Source: JBCDBH01 sp039184055
Lineage (GTDB): Bacteria; Acidobacteriota; Thermoanaerobaculia; Multivoradales; J023
Direction: 5' to 3'
NCBI GenBank assembly: GCA_039184055.1
Contig: JBCDBH010000033.1
Coordinates: 1 to 27,272, forward strand
Length of the DNA stretch: 27,272 bases
Made by a program: the position numbers and the translations under genes. The notes beneath the pieces were generated by a model. The model saw nothing but the letters and a program-made list of their open reading frames with translations, was not told the origin of the DNA and did no database searches. This document shows, piece after piece, positions 8,553 to 18,937 of this stretch (positions are counted from its first letter, which is position 1; the number at the start of each line of letters is the position of its first letter).

Positions 8553-9038
8553 TCAGTCTCGGTCTGGTGTCGAGACGAACGAGATGAAGCTCTTGTTGAC
8601 CAAGGTGACGATCGAGTTGTCCGCCTCGTCGACAGGATAGAGCTTGATGAATCGTTCGTCCTCGAGATTGAGGAAATCGAACAGTCGCGACCGATCTGGA
8701 GGCAACGACTTCATCACCGTGCCCTCCAACAACGAACCGTCCATCAAATGGAGTCGACAGGCGAGCGCACTGACCCGCTCGGCGGTGGTCGGCGCGGCCG
8801 ACTCTTGGTATTCGACTCGAACGATCGACGCTTTGTTGTAGAAACGGATCTCGCTCGGATTCCGACGTTGCACGACGACAAAAGGTCGACCGTCGTTGAG
8901 AATTTCGAGCGGCTGTTCCTCGGCGCGATCGTAGCTATCGATCTGGACAAAGAGGGCACCCACGACTCGGCCCTCGGGATGAACCCACATGACGACCTGT
9001 TTGAGCTTCTTCGGAATCTTCCACTCGGCACTCGTCAT
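8553..9038 (-). CDS. Hypothetical protein co-encoded with PilT ATPases
   Basis: A protein of 161 aa with no family I can name. It has no signal peptide or transmembrane segment, and is probably cytoplasmic. It is beta-rich, and the segment LHLMDGSLLEGTVMKSLPPDRSRLFDFLN followed by RFIKLYP looks like a small barrel domain that binds a ligand or partner, somewhat like PilZ-type or other beta-barrel adaptor proteins; this is a weak impression. Its ATG overlaps the stop of the upstream pilT-like gene (ATGA), so it is translated with it. It is the last gene of the kinase-PilT-PilT operon. The coupling suggests a regulator or adaptor of the retraction motors. Confidence 0.75.
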   Translation of the reverse strand: MTSAEWKIPKKLKQVVMWVHPEGRVVGALFVQIDSYDRAEEQPLEILNDGRPFVVVQRRNPSEIRFYNKASIVRVEYQESAAPTTAERVSALACRLHLMDGSLLEGTVMKSLPPDRSRLFDFLNLEDERFIKLYPVDEADNSIVTLVNKSFISFVSTPDRD

Positions 9039-10126
9039 TTCGAGTCTCCTCCCGCCCCGACACGACGCGTTTTCAAATGAGCGAACTGCTCCGGCTTACG
9101 TGCCACGCGGCATGCTTCGTCGACACCGATCAAGCGGGCATCGAGTAACTTGCGCACGGCATTGTCGAAGCTCTGCATACCCTGCAGCCCACCGGCCTGA
9201 ATCACGCTCTCGAGCTGCTCGAACTTGCCTTCACGGATCAGGTTGGCCACCGCGGAGTTGTTGATCAACACCTCCACGGCCGCGACGCGCCCCCCACCGT
9301 CGATCCGTTTGAGCAAAGCCTGCGACACGACCCCCGACAGCGATGTCGACAGCATGCCGCGAATATAGGGCTGCTCGACCGCCGGAAAGACATTGACGAT
9401 TCGATCGATGGTGGCGATCGCACCCGCGGTGTGGAGCGTGCCGATCACCAGCGTACCCATCTCGGCGGCGGTGACCGCCAGCCGGATCGTCTCGCGATCA
9501 CGCATCTCACCGAGCACCACGACATCGGGATCTTGGCGCAGCGCCGAACGCAGCGCGCTGGTAAATCCCGTCGTGTGCACCCCGACCTCACGTTGCGAAA
9601 CGAGGCAACGCTTGCTCTTGTGCACCGCTTCGATCGGCTGCTCGATCAGCACGACATGACCTTCGCGCTCGTCGTTGATCCGATCGACCATCGCGGTCAA
9701 CGTGGTCGATTTACCCGAGCCGGTGGCCCCGGTGACCAACACGAAACCGCTCCGGCGTCGACAGAGGTTGCCGACCACGGGTGGCAGCTTCAACGTATCG
9801 AGCGGAATGACCTCGCTCGGCACGACACGTACGACCGCGCCGAGACCACCGAAATGGACGAACGCGTTGACACGAAAACGCGCCAGATCGGGAACCTCAT
9901 ACGAGATGTCGACCTGGCCACGTGCTTCGAGCATCTCTTTCGCCTCGGGCCCGAGCAAACCGTCGACAAGCTCCCGCACATCTTGCGCGCTCAACGCCGG
10001 TACGTCGATCGAGCCGAGCTCGCCGTTGATCCGCAAACGAGGCGGATTGCCGGCCACCAGGTGGAGATCCGAGGCGTCCTGGACCACCGCCAATTTCAGC
10101 AGCGAATCGACGTTGAGCGTGCTCAT
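9035..10126 (-). CDS. PilT-type pilus retraction ATPase (copy 1) with altered Asp-box
   Basis: Hexameric secretion-type ATPase that powers type IV pilus retraction in the cytoplasm. Of 363 aa, the N-terminal PAS-like domain is about 1-105 and the RecA-like domain about 110-340. Walker A is GATGSGKST (133-141), Walker B is VVVLGEMRD with the catalytic Glu in GEMRD (206-210), and the His-box region is GTLHTAGA. The PilT-type C-terminal motif appears as AVANLIRE (292-299; consensus AIRNLIRE). The Asp-box, usually IEDPIE, reads IEQPIE here: Gln163 (codon CAG at 9638-9640) replaces the Asp. Normal length for PilT. It overlaps the genes on both sides by 4 bp. A role as PilU-like accessory motor is possible. 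Confidence 0.93.
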   Translation of the reverse strand: MSTLNVDSLLKLAVVQDASDLHLVAGNPPRLRINGELGSIDVPALSAQDVRELVDGLLGPEAKEMLEARGQVDISYEVPDLARFRVNAFVHFGGLGAVVRVVPSEVIPLDTLKLPPVVGNLCRRRSGFVLVTGATGSGKSTTLTAMVDRINDEREGHVVLIEQPIEAVHKSKRCLVSQREVGVHTTGFTSALRSALRQDPDVVVLGEMRDRETIRLAVTAAEMGTLVIGTLHTAGAIATIDRIVNVFPAVEQPYIRGMLSTSLSGVVSQALLKRIDGGGRVAAVEVLINNSAVANLIREGKFEQLESVIQAGGLQGMQSFDNAVRKLLDARLIGVDEACRVARKPEQFAHLKTRRVGAGGDSK

Positions 10127-11217
10127 CGACCGCCCACGCTCATCTGAGGCAAGATCGATGGATCCGTTACGTAGCGCTGAAACGACCGCTTGTCCTCGGC
10201 GAAGATGAAGGCATCGTTGGGATCGATCTCCTCCTTCTTCACCGCCTGCAGCAGCGCCTGATCCATCAATTGCATGCCGTGATCACGACCGGTACGCAGC
10301 TGATCGGGGATCAGGAAGATCTTGCGTTGCAGAATCAAGTTGGCGATCGCCGGGGTGTTGACGAGAATCTCGACAATGGCCTTTCGCCCACGCCCGTCAG
10401 CGGTGCGCACCAGCCTCTGACTGACCACGCCACGAAGGTGCTGCGCCAAAAAGATCGCCGCCTGTTGTTTCTGCGGCCCCGGTACGACGTCGAGCACGCG
10501 ATCGAGCGTCTTGGTGGCCGACGAGGTGTGAAGGGTACCGAGAACGAGATGGCCGGTTTCAGCGGCGGTCATCGCCAGGGTGATCGTCTCGGGATCACGC
10601 ATCTCCCCGACCATGATGACGTCGGGATCCTCGCGCAGCGCGGCGTGCAATCCCTCGACAAAGGTCGGCACATGCGACCCGATCTCACGCTGCACGACGA
10701 TCGACCGTTCGCTTTGATGCACGAACTCGATCGGATCCTCGAGCGTGATGATGTTGAGCGACCGCGTGCGATTGAGAAAGCCGATCAACGCCGCCAGGGT
10801 GGTCGACTTTCCCGTCCCTGCCGCGCCGGTCACCAACACCAAGCCCTGACGCGCATCCACCAGGTCGCGAAGCGTCTCGGGGAGATTCAGCTCGACAAAA
10901 TTGGGGATCTTGCCCCCGACCACGCGAAACGTCGCGCCGATACCACCTAGTTTGCGGAACAAATTGACACGAAAGCGACCGCCTTCGGTCGCTTCGTAGG
11001 TGAAATCGACATCTTCCGCCGCGTTCAGAGCTTCGAGCTGCTCCGCGCTGAGGATCTCGCGTAGCAGACCCCACAACTCTTCTTCACCGATCGATCGAAA
11101 GCTGATCGGCTTGAGCTCGCCCGAAAGGCGCAAGAGCGGTGGCTGATCAGGCGCGAGATGGATGTCCGAGCAACCCTGCTCGCGACCCAGCTGCAAGAAA
11201 GCGTCGATCCTCGCCAT
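10123..11217 (-). CDS. PilT/PilU-type pilus retraction ATPase (copy 2)
   Basis: Second PilT-family ATPase, 364 aa from ATG 11217. Walker A GAAGTGKST (131-139), intact Asp-box LEDPIEFVH (159-167), GEMRD (204-208) and GTLHTSSATKTLDR are all present, so it should hydrolyse ATP. The C-terminal motif reads AIANLILQ instead of AIRNLIRE, and the region after it (RKIFLIPDQL) differs from PilT, which recalls PilU or PilT2 paralogues. The frame is open upstream to 11454, but that part overlaps the kinase and is not PilT-like. The ATG shares one base with the kinase stop (TGATG). Motor partner of the next gene; which of the two is the main motor cannot be told. Confidence 0.93.
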   Translation of the reverse strand: MARIDAFLQLGREQGCSDIHLAPDQPPLLRLSGELKPISFRSIGEEELWGLLREILSAEQLEALNAAEDVDFTYEATEGGRFRVNLFRKLGGIGATFRVVGGKIPNFVELNLPETLRDLVDARQGLVLVTGAAGTGKSTTLAALIGFLNRTRSLNIITLEDPIEFVHQSERSIVVQREIGSHVPTFVEGLHAALREDPDVIMVGEMRDPETITLAMTAAETGHLVLGTLHTSSATKTLDRVLDVVPGPQKQQAAIFLAQHLRGVVSQRLVRTADGRGRKAIVEILVNTPAIANLILQRKIFLIPDQLRTGRDHGMQLMDQALLQAVKKEEIDPNDAFIFAEDKRSFQRYVTDPSILPQMSVGGR

Positions 11218-13394
11218 CAGTCGGACATGACCTTGGCAAGCTCGAGGGCGAGCGTCTCGGCATCCGCGAAACGATTCTCGGGTCGGACGGCCATCGCCTT
11301 GCGAATCACCGCGTCGAGCTCGTCCGGAAGCGCTGGATTGACCACCGCTGGCGGCACCGCATCGCCTTTCAGATGCTGTCCCATCACCTCCATCCCTTCT
11401 CCGTCGTAGGGCAGGCGACCCGCGAACATCTCGTACATCAAGATCCCGAGGCAATAGATATCTGTGCGGCCATCGAGGGGGCGATTGCGAATCTGCTCGG
11501 GGGCCATGTAGAGCGGTGTTCCCACCACCAGGCCACTCCGAGTCAACCGGTTGTCCTGAGGCTCGCCAACCGCCGCCGCGGCCAGGCCGAAATCGACCAC
11601 CTTGACCTGGTCGTCTTCGCCGATCAGTACATTGCCCGGTTTGAGATCACGATGTACGACCCCCGCACGATGCGCGACACCCAACCCGTGGCAGATCCCG
11701 ATCAAGATGCGAACGCCACGATCGACTTCCACCGTCCAGCCTTCGTGGAGCTCAGCCGACAGAGCATGGCTCGGAAAGTACTCCATCGAGATGGCCAAGG
11801 TGTCACCGAACGCCAGGAGATCGTAGATCCGAATGATGTTCTCGTGGGTGACCCGGCGCGCAAACCGTAGCTCGCGCTTGAACCGTTCGATCGCATTGTG
11901 CGACGCGGCGATCTCGGGATCGAGAAATTTGAGCACGACCTGCTCTTGCACCATCAGATCCTCGACCAAGACGACGACCCCGAAGCCGCCTCGGCCAATC
12001 CGACGCACAAAGCGATAGCGACCACCGATTCGGGCACCCGGGCGAAGCGCCAGAGGATCGAAGCTCTCTTCGAGGGTGGCGGGTGGCCCACTCGCCACCA
12101 CCGATGGCGGCGGCAGCTCATCACCAAAAAGCGATGAAGGTGGCTGCAGACGCATATCACGCGGTCGAGGCTCGGCCGTCGAGTCGGGTCGCTCCATGGC
12201 GGGAAGCGTCGGCGCCACCTGGGGCGACCGGTCGTCCGCGACGATGTCCTGTGTCCGTGCCGCTTGCCGTCGATCGAGATCACGCAACGCCTCTTCGGCC
12301 CGGCGCCGGGTGGTCTCGTCGCCCGTCTCGATCCGTCGCTCGAGAAGCTGTCGAACGCTGCTGTCACGCGAGCGATCGAAGATCTCCAACGCCACTTCAC
12401 GAAGCTCTTCGTCATCCGCTTCGACCAGCGGCAACACTCTCGACACCACTTCGGCGCCACCGGTCTGCGACAAGGCATCGGCGGCCCGTGTGCGGACCCA
12501 CCAATCGCTATCGTCGAGCGCTTTGACGAGAAGTTTGACCGTGCTGGGAGACCGGAGCTTGTTGAGCACCTCGACCGCGGCCCGTCGAACACGTTGATCG
12601 CCATCGTCGAGCAGCGGTGTCAACAGCTCGACCGTCTCGGGACGGGCCAGGTCGATCAGCGTCTCGATCGCTTTTTGCTGCACGATCAAATCGCGGTCGC
12701 GGAGCAAGCGCACCAAGGGGCCGAGAGGTGTAGGCAGTTCTTGCTCGACCAACGCTTCGATCGCTGCCAACCGAACCTTCTTCTCGCCATCCGCCGCCAG
12801 CAACCGCACGAGGTGCTTCTGTACCTCGGGAGTCGGGAAGCGAACCAACAAACGGACCAAAGCGAGCCGTACACGCGCGTCCGTGTGATCGAGACGACGG
12901 ACGACATCACTCACCTGGGAGTCCGTCACCACACGTTCGACAAGCTTGAGAAGAAGAGGCAAGCCACGGAAATCGACTTCGTCGATCAGCCGCATCACCG
13001 GACCGGGCATCAGCTCCGGCGCGCGACGCACCAAGACGGCGGTCAGCAGATCGCGATGGACCGTCTCGTCGAGAAAAAGAGGCAGCAGGAGATTGGGATC
13101 CCAGGTGGAGGAACGCGCCAGCACCCGCGCCGAGGTTTCGGCGATCCGCGGGTCGGGGTCGTAAAGACCCTGTCGAAAATACGGCAGCGTCTGATCGTCG
13201 AGGAAGTCGACCAGGGTCGACTCGAGTACCGTGCTCTGCTCGACCTGACTCAAAGCGGTGAGGATGCGTGGAATCGCCGGCGCGCCGATCTGCTGTAGGC
13301 GCTCGACCGCCTGAGCATGCTCGATACTACTGACCGGTGCGGCGAGAATTGCCTCGATAGCTTTGTCAGCTCGATATTCTTGGACCCAACTCAT
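11217..13394 (-). CDS. Ser/Thr protein kinase with N-terminal HEAT repeats
   Basis: Cytoplasmic Hanks-type kinase of 725 aa. Residues about 25-375 are alpha-helical HEAT/PBS-lyase-type repeats (for example DDGDQRVRRAAVEVLNKL and DDSDWWVRTRAADALSQ), a likely docking platform. Residues 376-450 are a Pro/Ser-rich linker. The kinase domain is about 460-725: Gly-rich loop GRGGFG (467-472), Lys489 in VVLKF, catalytic loop HRDLKPGN (581-588), DFG (601-603), and GTPLYMAPE with APE at 631-633. All key residues are present, so it should be active. There is no membrane helix and no PASTA domain. It is the first gene of a chain with two PilT ATPases and a small protein, linked by overlaps of 1, 4 and 4 bp. 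This suggests control of the pilus motors by phosphorylation, but the substrate is inferred. Confidence 0.92.
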   Translation of the reverse strand: MSWVQEYRADKAIEAILAAPVSSIEHAQAVERLQQIGAPAIPRILTALSQVEQSTVLESTLVDFLDDQTLPYFRQGLYDPDPRIAETSARVLARSSTWDPNLLLPLFLDETVHRDLLTAVLVRRAPELMPGPVMRLIDEVDFRGLPLLLKLVERVVTDSQVSDVVRRLDHTDARVRLALVRLLVRFPTPEVQKHLVRLLAADGEKKVRLAAIEALVEQELPTPLGPLVRLLRDRDLIVQQKAIETLIDLARPETVELLTPLLDDGDQRVRRAAVEVLNKLRSPSTVKLLVKALDDSDWWVRTRAADALSQTGGAEVVSRVLPLVEADDEELREVALEIFDRSRDSSVRQLLERRIETGDETTRRRAEEALRDLDRRQAARTQDIVADDRSPQVAPTLPAMERPDSTAEPRPRDMRLQPPSSLFGDELPPPSVVASGPPATLEESFDPLALRPGARIGGRYRFVRRIGRGGFGVVVLVEDLMVQEQVVLKFLDPEIAASHNAIERFKRELRFARRVTHENIIRIYDLLAFGDTLAISMEYFPSHALSAELHEGWTVEVDRGVRILIGICHGLGVAHRAGVVHRDLKPGNVLIGEDDQVKVVDFGLAAAAVGEPQDNRLTRSGLVVGTPLYMAPEQIRNRPLDGRTDIYCLGILMYEMFAGRLPYDGEGMEVMGQHLKGDAVPPAVVNPALPDELDAVIRKAMAVRPENRFADAETLALELAKVMSD

Positions 13395-13682
13395 CCTGAA
13401 CCGCCCAGTGGATCACACACATCGCACACCCACGCACGGGAGAAGCGTCCGCTGCTTTCGCCGCGACCGTTCGCCAGTCTCGCGCTCCCCGTCCGATCGA
13501 CAGAGAAAGCGCGCAGTACGACCGACTTCTCGGCACTGTCGATGCTACCATGAGCAACTTTCCCTATGCGAGGAAATCTCTGACAGACCATGCGCCGATT
13601 CGCGCAACGGGTGAATAGTACCATCAGCATATGCAAGCAGGGCCGCCTCGCGGGGCAGGCACGGTCGACACGGAAGACACGA
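13395..13682. promoter_or_regulatory. Intergenic region upstream of the kinase-PilT operon, with weak promoter candidates
   Basis: No credible gene lies in this 288-bp gap between uvrB and the kinase operon, which both read on the minus strand. Two extended -10-like elements are visible on the minus strand: TGG-TACTAT (13615-13623) and TGG-TAGCAT (13542-13550). Neither has a clear -35 partner, so they are candidates only. No clear uvrB terminator was found. Confidence 0.3.
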
Positions 13683-15668
<1,986 letters not shown>

Positions 15669-15875
15669 CTAGTTTCCCTAGGGTTCAAAAGCGGGGTCGG
15701 TAACCTCGACCGATCACGTTAGCACACCGACCGGTGCCTCCTTCAGCCGCTCAACCGATTCCGATAGACTCGCGAATCTGCTCTCGGGCCACGGACGCCG
15801 TCAGCTGATTTCTTCAGCGTGTGACGCCACACGGCACCGCCGACGAGACCATTCGCAGACTCGGAGTACATACCT
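15669..15875. promoter_or_regulatory. Divergent promoter region between uvrB and the M3 peptidase gene
   Basis: This 207-bp spacer must drive uvrB leftwards and the peptidase operon rightwards. The CCCTAGGG palindrome lies 8-15 bp before uvrB and includes its Shine-Dalgarno (AGGG), so a protein bound there could block expression. I find no clear LexA box of the CTG-N10-CAG or GAAC-N4-GTTC type. CGGAG about 10 nt before the ATG at 15876 serves the peptidase. Confidence 0.4.
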
Positions 15876-17675
15876 ATGACCGCAACGCCGACCACCCCGG
15901 TCGCCCGATACGACATCTCTGGTTGGGATCTTAGTGAGCTCATCTCCGACACATCGACCGACGCGATCGATCGCGAGGTCGCGGCCCTCGAAGCCGAAAC
16001 CGAGACCTTTGCCGCGCGTCGCGACGAGCTCGACGTGGAGATGGCGCCCGAAGTCTTTCTCGATATCTTGCGCCTTTACGAACGACTGCTCGAACGCGTC
16101 GACGTGCTCGCCCACTACGCCAACCTGTGGTTCGCTGAAAACACCCAGGCGGCCGACGCGATCGCGTTTCGCAATCGTATGCAACAGGTGGCGACTCAGG
16201 TCGACAACAAGACTCTCTTTTTTCCTCTCTGGTGGCGCGCACTCGACGAGGCAGCGTCCGAACGTCTCTTACCGACGGCGGAAAGCGAGCCCGACTTCCG
16301 GCACCATCTCCTCGATCAACGCCGCCTGCGTCCGTATTCGCTGGACGAACGCTCCGAGCAGCTGATCAATTCGAAGGACGCCAACGGCGCGCGCGCCCTC
16401 CTCACCCTCTACTCGATGCTCACCAATCGTCTCGAGTTCCCGCTCGAGGTCGACGGTGAGATTCGCCAGCTCACCGATGGCGAGATCCGCGGGCACTACT
16501 TCGACCCGACCCGCGCGGGCCGCGAGGCCGCCTATCGATCGTCGCTCGAGGTCTATGAGCGTGAAGCCCCCGTCCTGGCGCAGATCTACGTCAATCGTGT
16601 GCGTGATTGGTGGGTCGACAGCGTCGAGCTGCGTGGGTATGCGGAGCCGATCCAACCCCGTAACCTCTACAACGACATCCCCGACGCCGCCGTCGATACC
16701 CTGCTCGACGTCATCGTCGAGAACGCCGGTTTGTTCCGACGCTTTCTCCAGCTCAAGGCGGGTTGGCTGGGGCTCGATCGAGTCAGCCGTTTCGATCTCT
16801 ACGCGCCACTCGCCGAATCCGATCGAAACGTGCCGTATCCAGAAGCGGTGAGCGAGGTGCTCGAGACCTTCTACACGTTCTCACCGCGATTTGGCGAGCT
16901 CGCCGAACGCGTGTTCTCGGAACGCCACATCGACAGCGAGATTCGCAAGGGCAAGCGGAGCGGCGCCTTCTGCGCCACGGTCCTGCCCTCGATGACGCCA
17001 TGGGTGCTGCTCAACTACACCGGCCGTATGCGCGACGTCGCGACCTTGGCGCACGAGCTCGGCCACGCGGTCCACAGCCTGATGGCGGCCGACCACTCGG
17101 TGCTGACCCAGCACCCGTCCCTGCCGCTCGCCGAAACCGCTTCGGTCTTCGCCGAGATCCTGATGACGGATCGCCTGCTGGAACGCGAATCCAATCCGGT
17201 CGTACGGCGTGAGCTCCTCGCCTCGGCGGTCGACGACGTCTACGCAACGGTGATGCGCCAAGCGTACTTCGTCCGTTTCGAACGCGCCGCGCACCAGCTG
17301 GTGCAAGCCAACGGCTCGTCGGAAGCCTTGTGCGATCTCTATCTCGAGCATCTGCGCGAACAATTCGGGCCGGCAATGGAGATCGATCCGATCTTCCGCT
17401 ACGAGTGGATCACCATCCCCCATCTCTTCCACACGCCGTTCTATTGCTACGCCTACAGCTTTGGCCAGCTTCTCGTGCTGGCGCTCTATCGGCGGTACCT
17501 GGAACAGGGTGAGGCGTTCAAACCGGGTTATCTCCGGCTGCTCGCCCATGGCGGTGCCGCACGCCCGGCGGCCATGCTGGCCGAGCTCGATATCGATATG
17601 AGCGACGCGGGCTTCTGGCAAGGCGGCTTCGATATCGTGCGCGGCTGGATCAACGAGCTCGAAACCACCGCCTGA
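15876..17675 (+). CDS. pepF: M3 family oligoendopeptidase (PepF-like)
   Basis: Zinc metallopeptidase that cleaves short peptides in the cytoplasm. Length 599 aa, typical for PepF. The zinc site is HELGH (His393, Glu394, His397), with the third ligand probably Glu420 in LAETAS. The C-terminal HTPFYCYAYSFGQL segment holds the family His/Tyr residues that stabilise the transition state, and the RLLAHGGAARP end is also typical. It has no signal peptide. It is the first gene of a plus-strand group with two unknown proteins. Oligopeptidase A/thimet type is less likely because of the size and the YAYSFG motif. Confidence 0.93.
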   Translation: MTATPTTPVARYDISGWDLSELISDTSTDAIDREVAALEAETETFAARRDELDVEMAPEVFLDILRLYERLLERVDVLAHYANLWFAENTQAADAIAFRNRMQQVATQVDNKTLFFPLWWRALDEAASERLLPTAESEPDFRHHLLDQRRLRPYSLDERSEQLINSKDANGARALLTLYSMLTNRLEFPLEVDGEIRQLTDGEIRGHYFDPTRAGREAAYRSSLEVYEREAPVLAQIYVNRVRDWWVDSVELRGYAEPIQPRNLYNDIPDAAVDTLLDVIVENAGLFRRFLQLKAGWLGLDRVSRFDLYAPLAESDRNVPYPEAVSEVLETFYTFSPRFGELAERVFSERHIDSEIRKGKRSGAFCATVLPSMTPWVLLNYTGRMRDVATLAHELGHAVHSLMAADHSVLTQHPSLPLAETASVFAEILMTDRLLERESNPVVRRELLASAVDDVYATVMRQAYFVRFERAAHQLVQANGSSEALCDLYLEHLREQFGPAMEIDPIFRYEWITIPHLFHTPFYCYAYSFGQLLVLALYRRYLEQGEAFKPGYLRLLAHGGAARPAAMLAELDIDMSDAGFWQGGFDIVRGWINELETTA

Positions 17676-17683
17676 CGAATACG

Positions 17684-18907
17684 ATGGCGGATGCTGAGGA
17701 ACGGCGCCAGTCGGCACGCCGTGCGATCGAACGACTACGCGACACCGTCCGCGCCCGTATCGAGCGTCACCCACAGGGTCATCTGCTCGAGCGTCAAAAG
17801 GGCGCGGTGCAGCTCGAAGTCTCGGTACCCATCGGTGGTAGTGGCCCGATCGACGACAACCTGGTCGAGCTCGAAGAGCAGATCGACGCCAAGATCGATC
17901 TGCTCTTGGCGCGTCGCGCCGCAATGCGTCCCGGACATGTCTATTGTCTCCGCAGCCAGAGCACCGACTCCGAACACAGTCGCCCCCGCGACCCTCGCCA
18001 TGTCTTCTATGGCTACGGCCCGACCGGTCTGCCGCAGTATCGCGATTTCGCGCAATGGCTTCTCGAATCGGGCGATGAGCGCGTCGATCGTCTCTATGCC
18101 GGTGATCGACGGACGGTGGCACGGGTCGTGGCTGGCCGAACGCTGGTCCAGGACCTCCTACCCGCCTTTAAAGACCACACCGCCGACTTTCGTATCCACG
18201 GGCAGGTCGTCGCCGGCTGGTTTCGTCTGCCGAACGCCGACCGTGGAACCTCACTCACCGCTCTGACCTTTCAAGTCGTCTCGACCCCCGGCCAAGGTCG
18301 ACGCCGCCGACTCGTCTTCAACGTTCTCGGTAGCGGCCCCGACGGCGAGCCTCTCGAACGGGTCTACGAGCGTATGGAACGAGTCCCGTGGCGCGACTAC
18401 GTGCAGTGGGCGCAAGCCACGCTGGAACAAATCGAAGCTTCTCAAGAACGCAAAGATGCGAATCCCGATCGTCTTTCAAGACGTATCGAAGGTCTCTTGC
18501 TGAACGTCGCGCGACGTCTGGAGCGTGACGAACGAGCGAGCCAACGTCGTACCCGCCACGCCGAACAACGCCATCGCAAAGGCGATCGTCCGACTCCCAT
18601 GGCGATGGCCGATCTGGCGCGTGCCAAGAACGAGTCGATCTTCGCCGATCGTCGTCACGACACCCTGATCGTCCTCGGTGATCGCGGCCGCACTCACGTC
18701 TTCAGCCTCGATGGCAAGCTGGTCACCTCGATCCGCTACACTCCGGAAGCCATCGACCGCAAGCTCGAGCGTCGCCATTGGCTGCCCGCCGATCTCGACG
18801 CGATCCAAGCCCTACGGCTCAACGTCGGCGAGCCGGTCGAGGAAGCGGAGTCGCAGACGAGCCCGGACGACGCTCCGAAGGACACGTCGCAACATCCCTC
18901 TCCTTGA
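17684..18907 (+). CDS. Conserved-looking hypothetical protein, 407 aa
   Basis: Unrecognised soluble protein that starts 8 bp after the peptidase stop, so it is very likely co-transcribed. The N-terminus is a charged helix (residues 1-30), followed by a mixed alpha/beta region with RPGHVYCLRSQS and PRHVFYGYGPTGLPQYRDF. A long basic helical segment follows (about 250-310), rich in Arg, Glu and Gln. Near the C-terminus lies a compact domain, LIVLGDRGRTHVFSLDGKLVTSIRY, with a final RRHWLPADLDAIQALR helix and an acidic Ser-rich tail. It has no signal peptide, membrane helix or enzyme motif that I can name. The basic helices would suit nucleic-acid or ribosome contact, but this is speculation. No strong Shine-Dalgarno is seen. 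Confidence 0.85.
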   Translation: MADAEERRQSARRAIERLRDTVRARIERHPQGHLLERQKGAVQLEVSVPIGGSGPIDDNLVELEEQIDAKIDLLLARRAAMRPGHVYCLRSQSTDSEHSRPRDPRHVFYGYGPTGLPQYRDFAQWLLESGDERVDRLYAGDRRTVARVVAGRTLVQDLLPAFKDHTADFRIHGQVVAGWFRLPNADRGTSLTALTFQVVSTPGQGRRRRLVFNVLGSGPDGEPLERVYERMERVPWRDYVQWAQATLEQIEASQERKDANPDRLSRRIEGLLLNVARRLERDERASQRRTRHAEQRHRKGDRPTPMAMADLARAKNESIFADRRHDTLIVLGDRGRTHVFSLDGKLVTSIRYTPEAIDRKLERRHWLPADLDAIQALRLNVGEPVEEAESQTSPDDAPKDTSQHPSP

Positions 18908-18937
18908 CCGCGCGCCACGCAAACGAGGACCGCGATC

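Noticed and set aside
12264..13298. Plus-strand open frame of 344 codons opposite the HEAT region of the kinase
   Set aside because: It is a shadow of the HEAT-repeat coding region, with no independent ribosome-binding site and no domain.
15669..15700. SOS (LexA) box controlling uvrB
   Set aside because: The CCCTAGGG palindrome does not match the known CTG-N10-CAG or GAAC-N4-GTTC box types; kept only as an unassigned palindrome.
16881..18122. Minus-strand open frame of 413 codons opposite pepF and the next gene
   Set aside because: It covers the junction of two well-supported genes on the other strand, and its composition is shadow-like.
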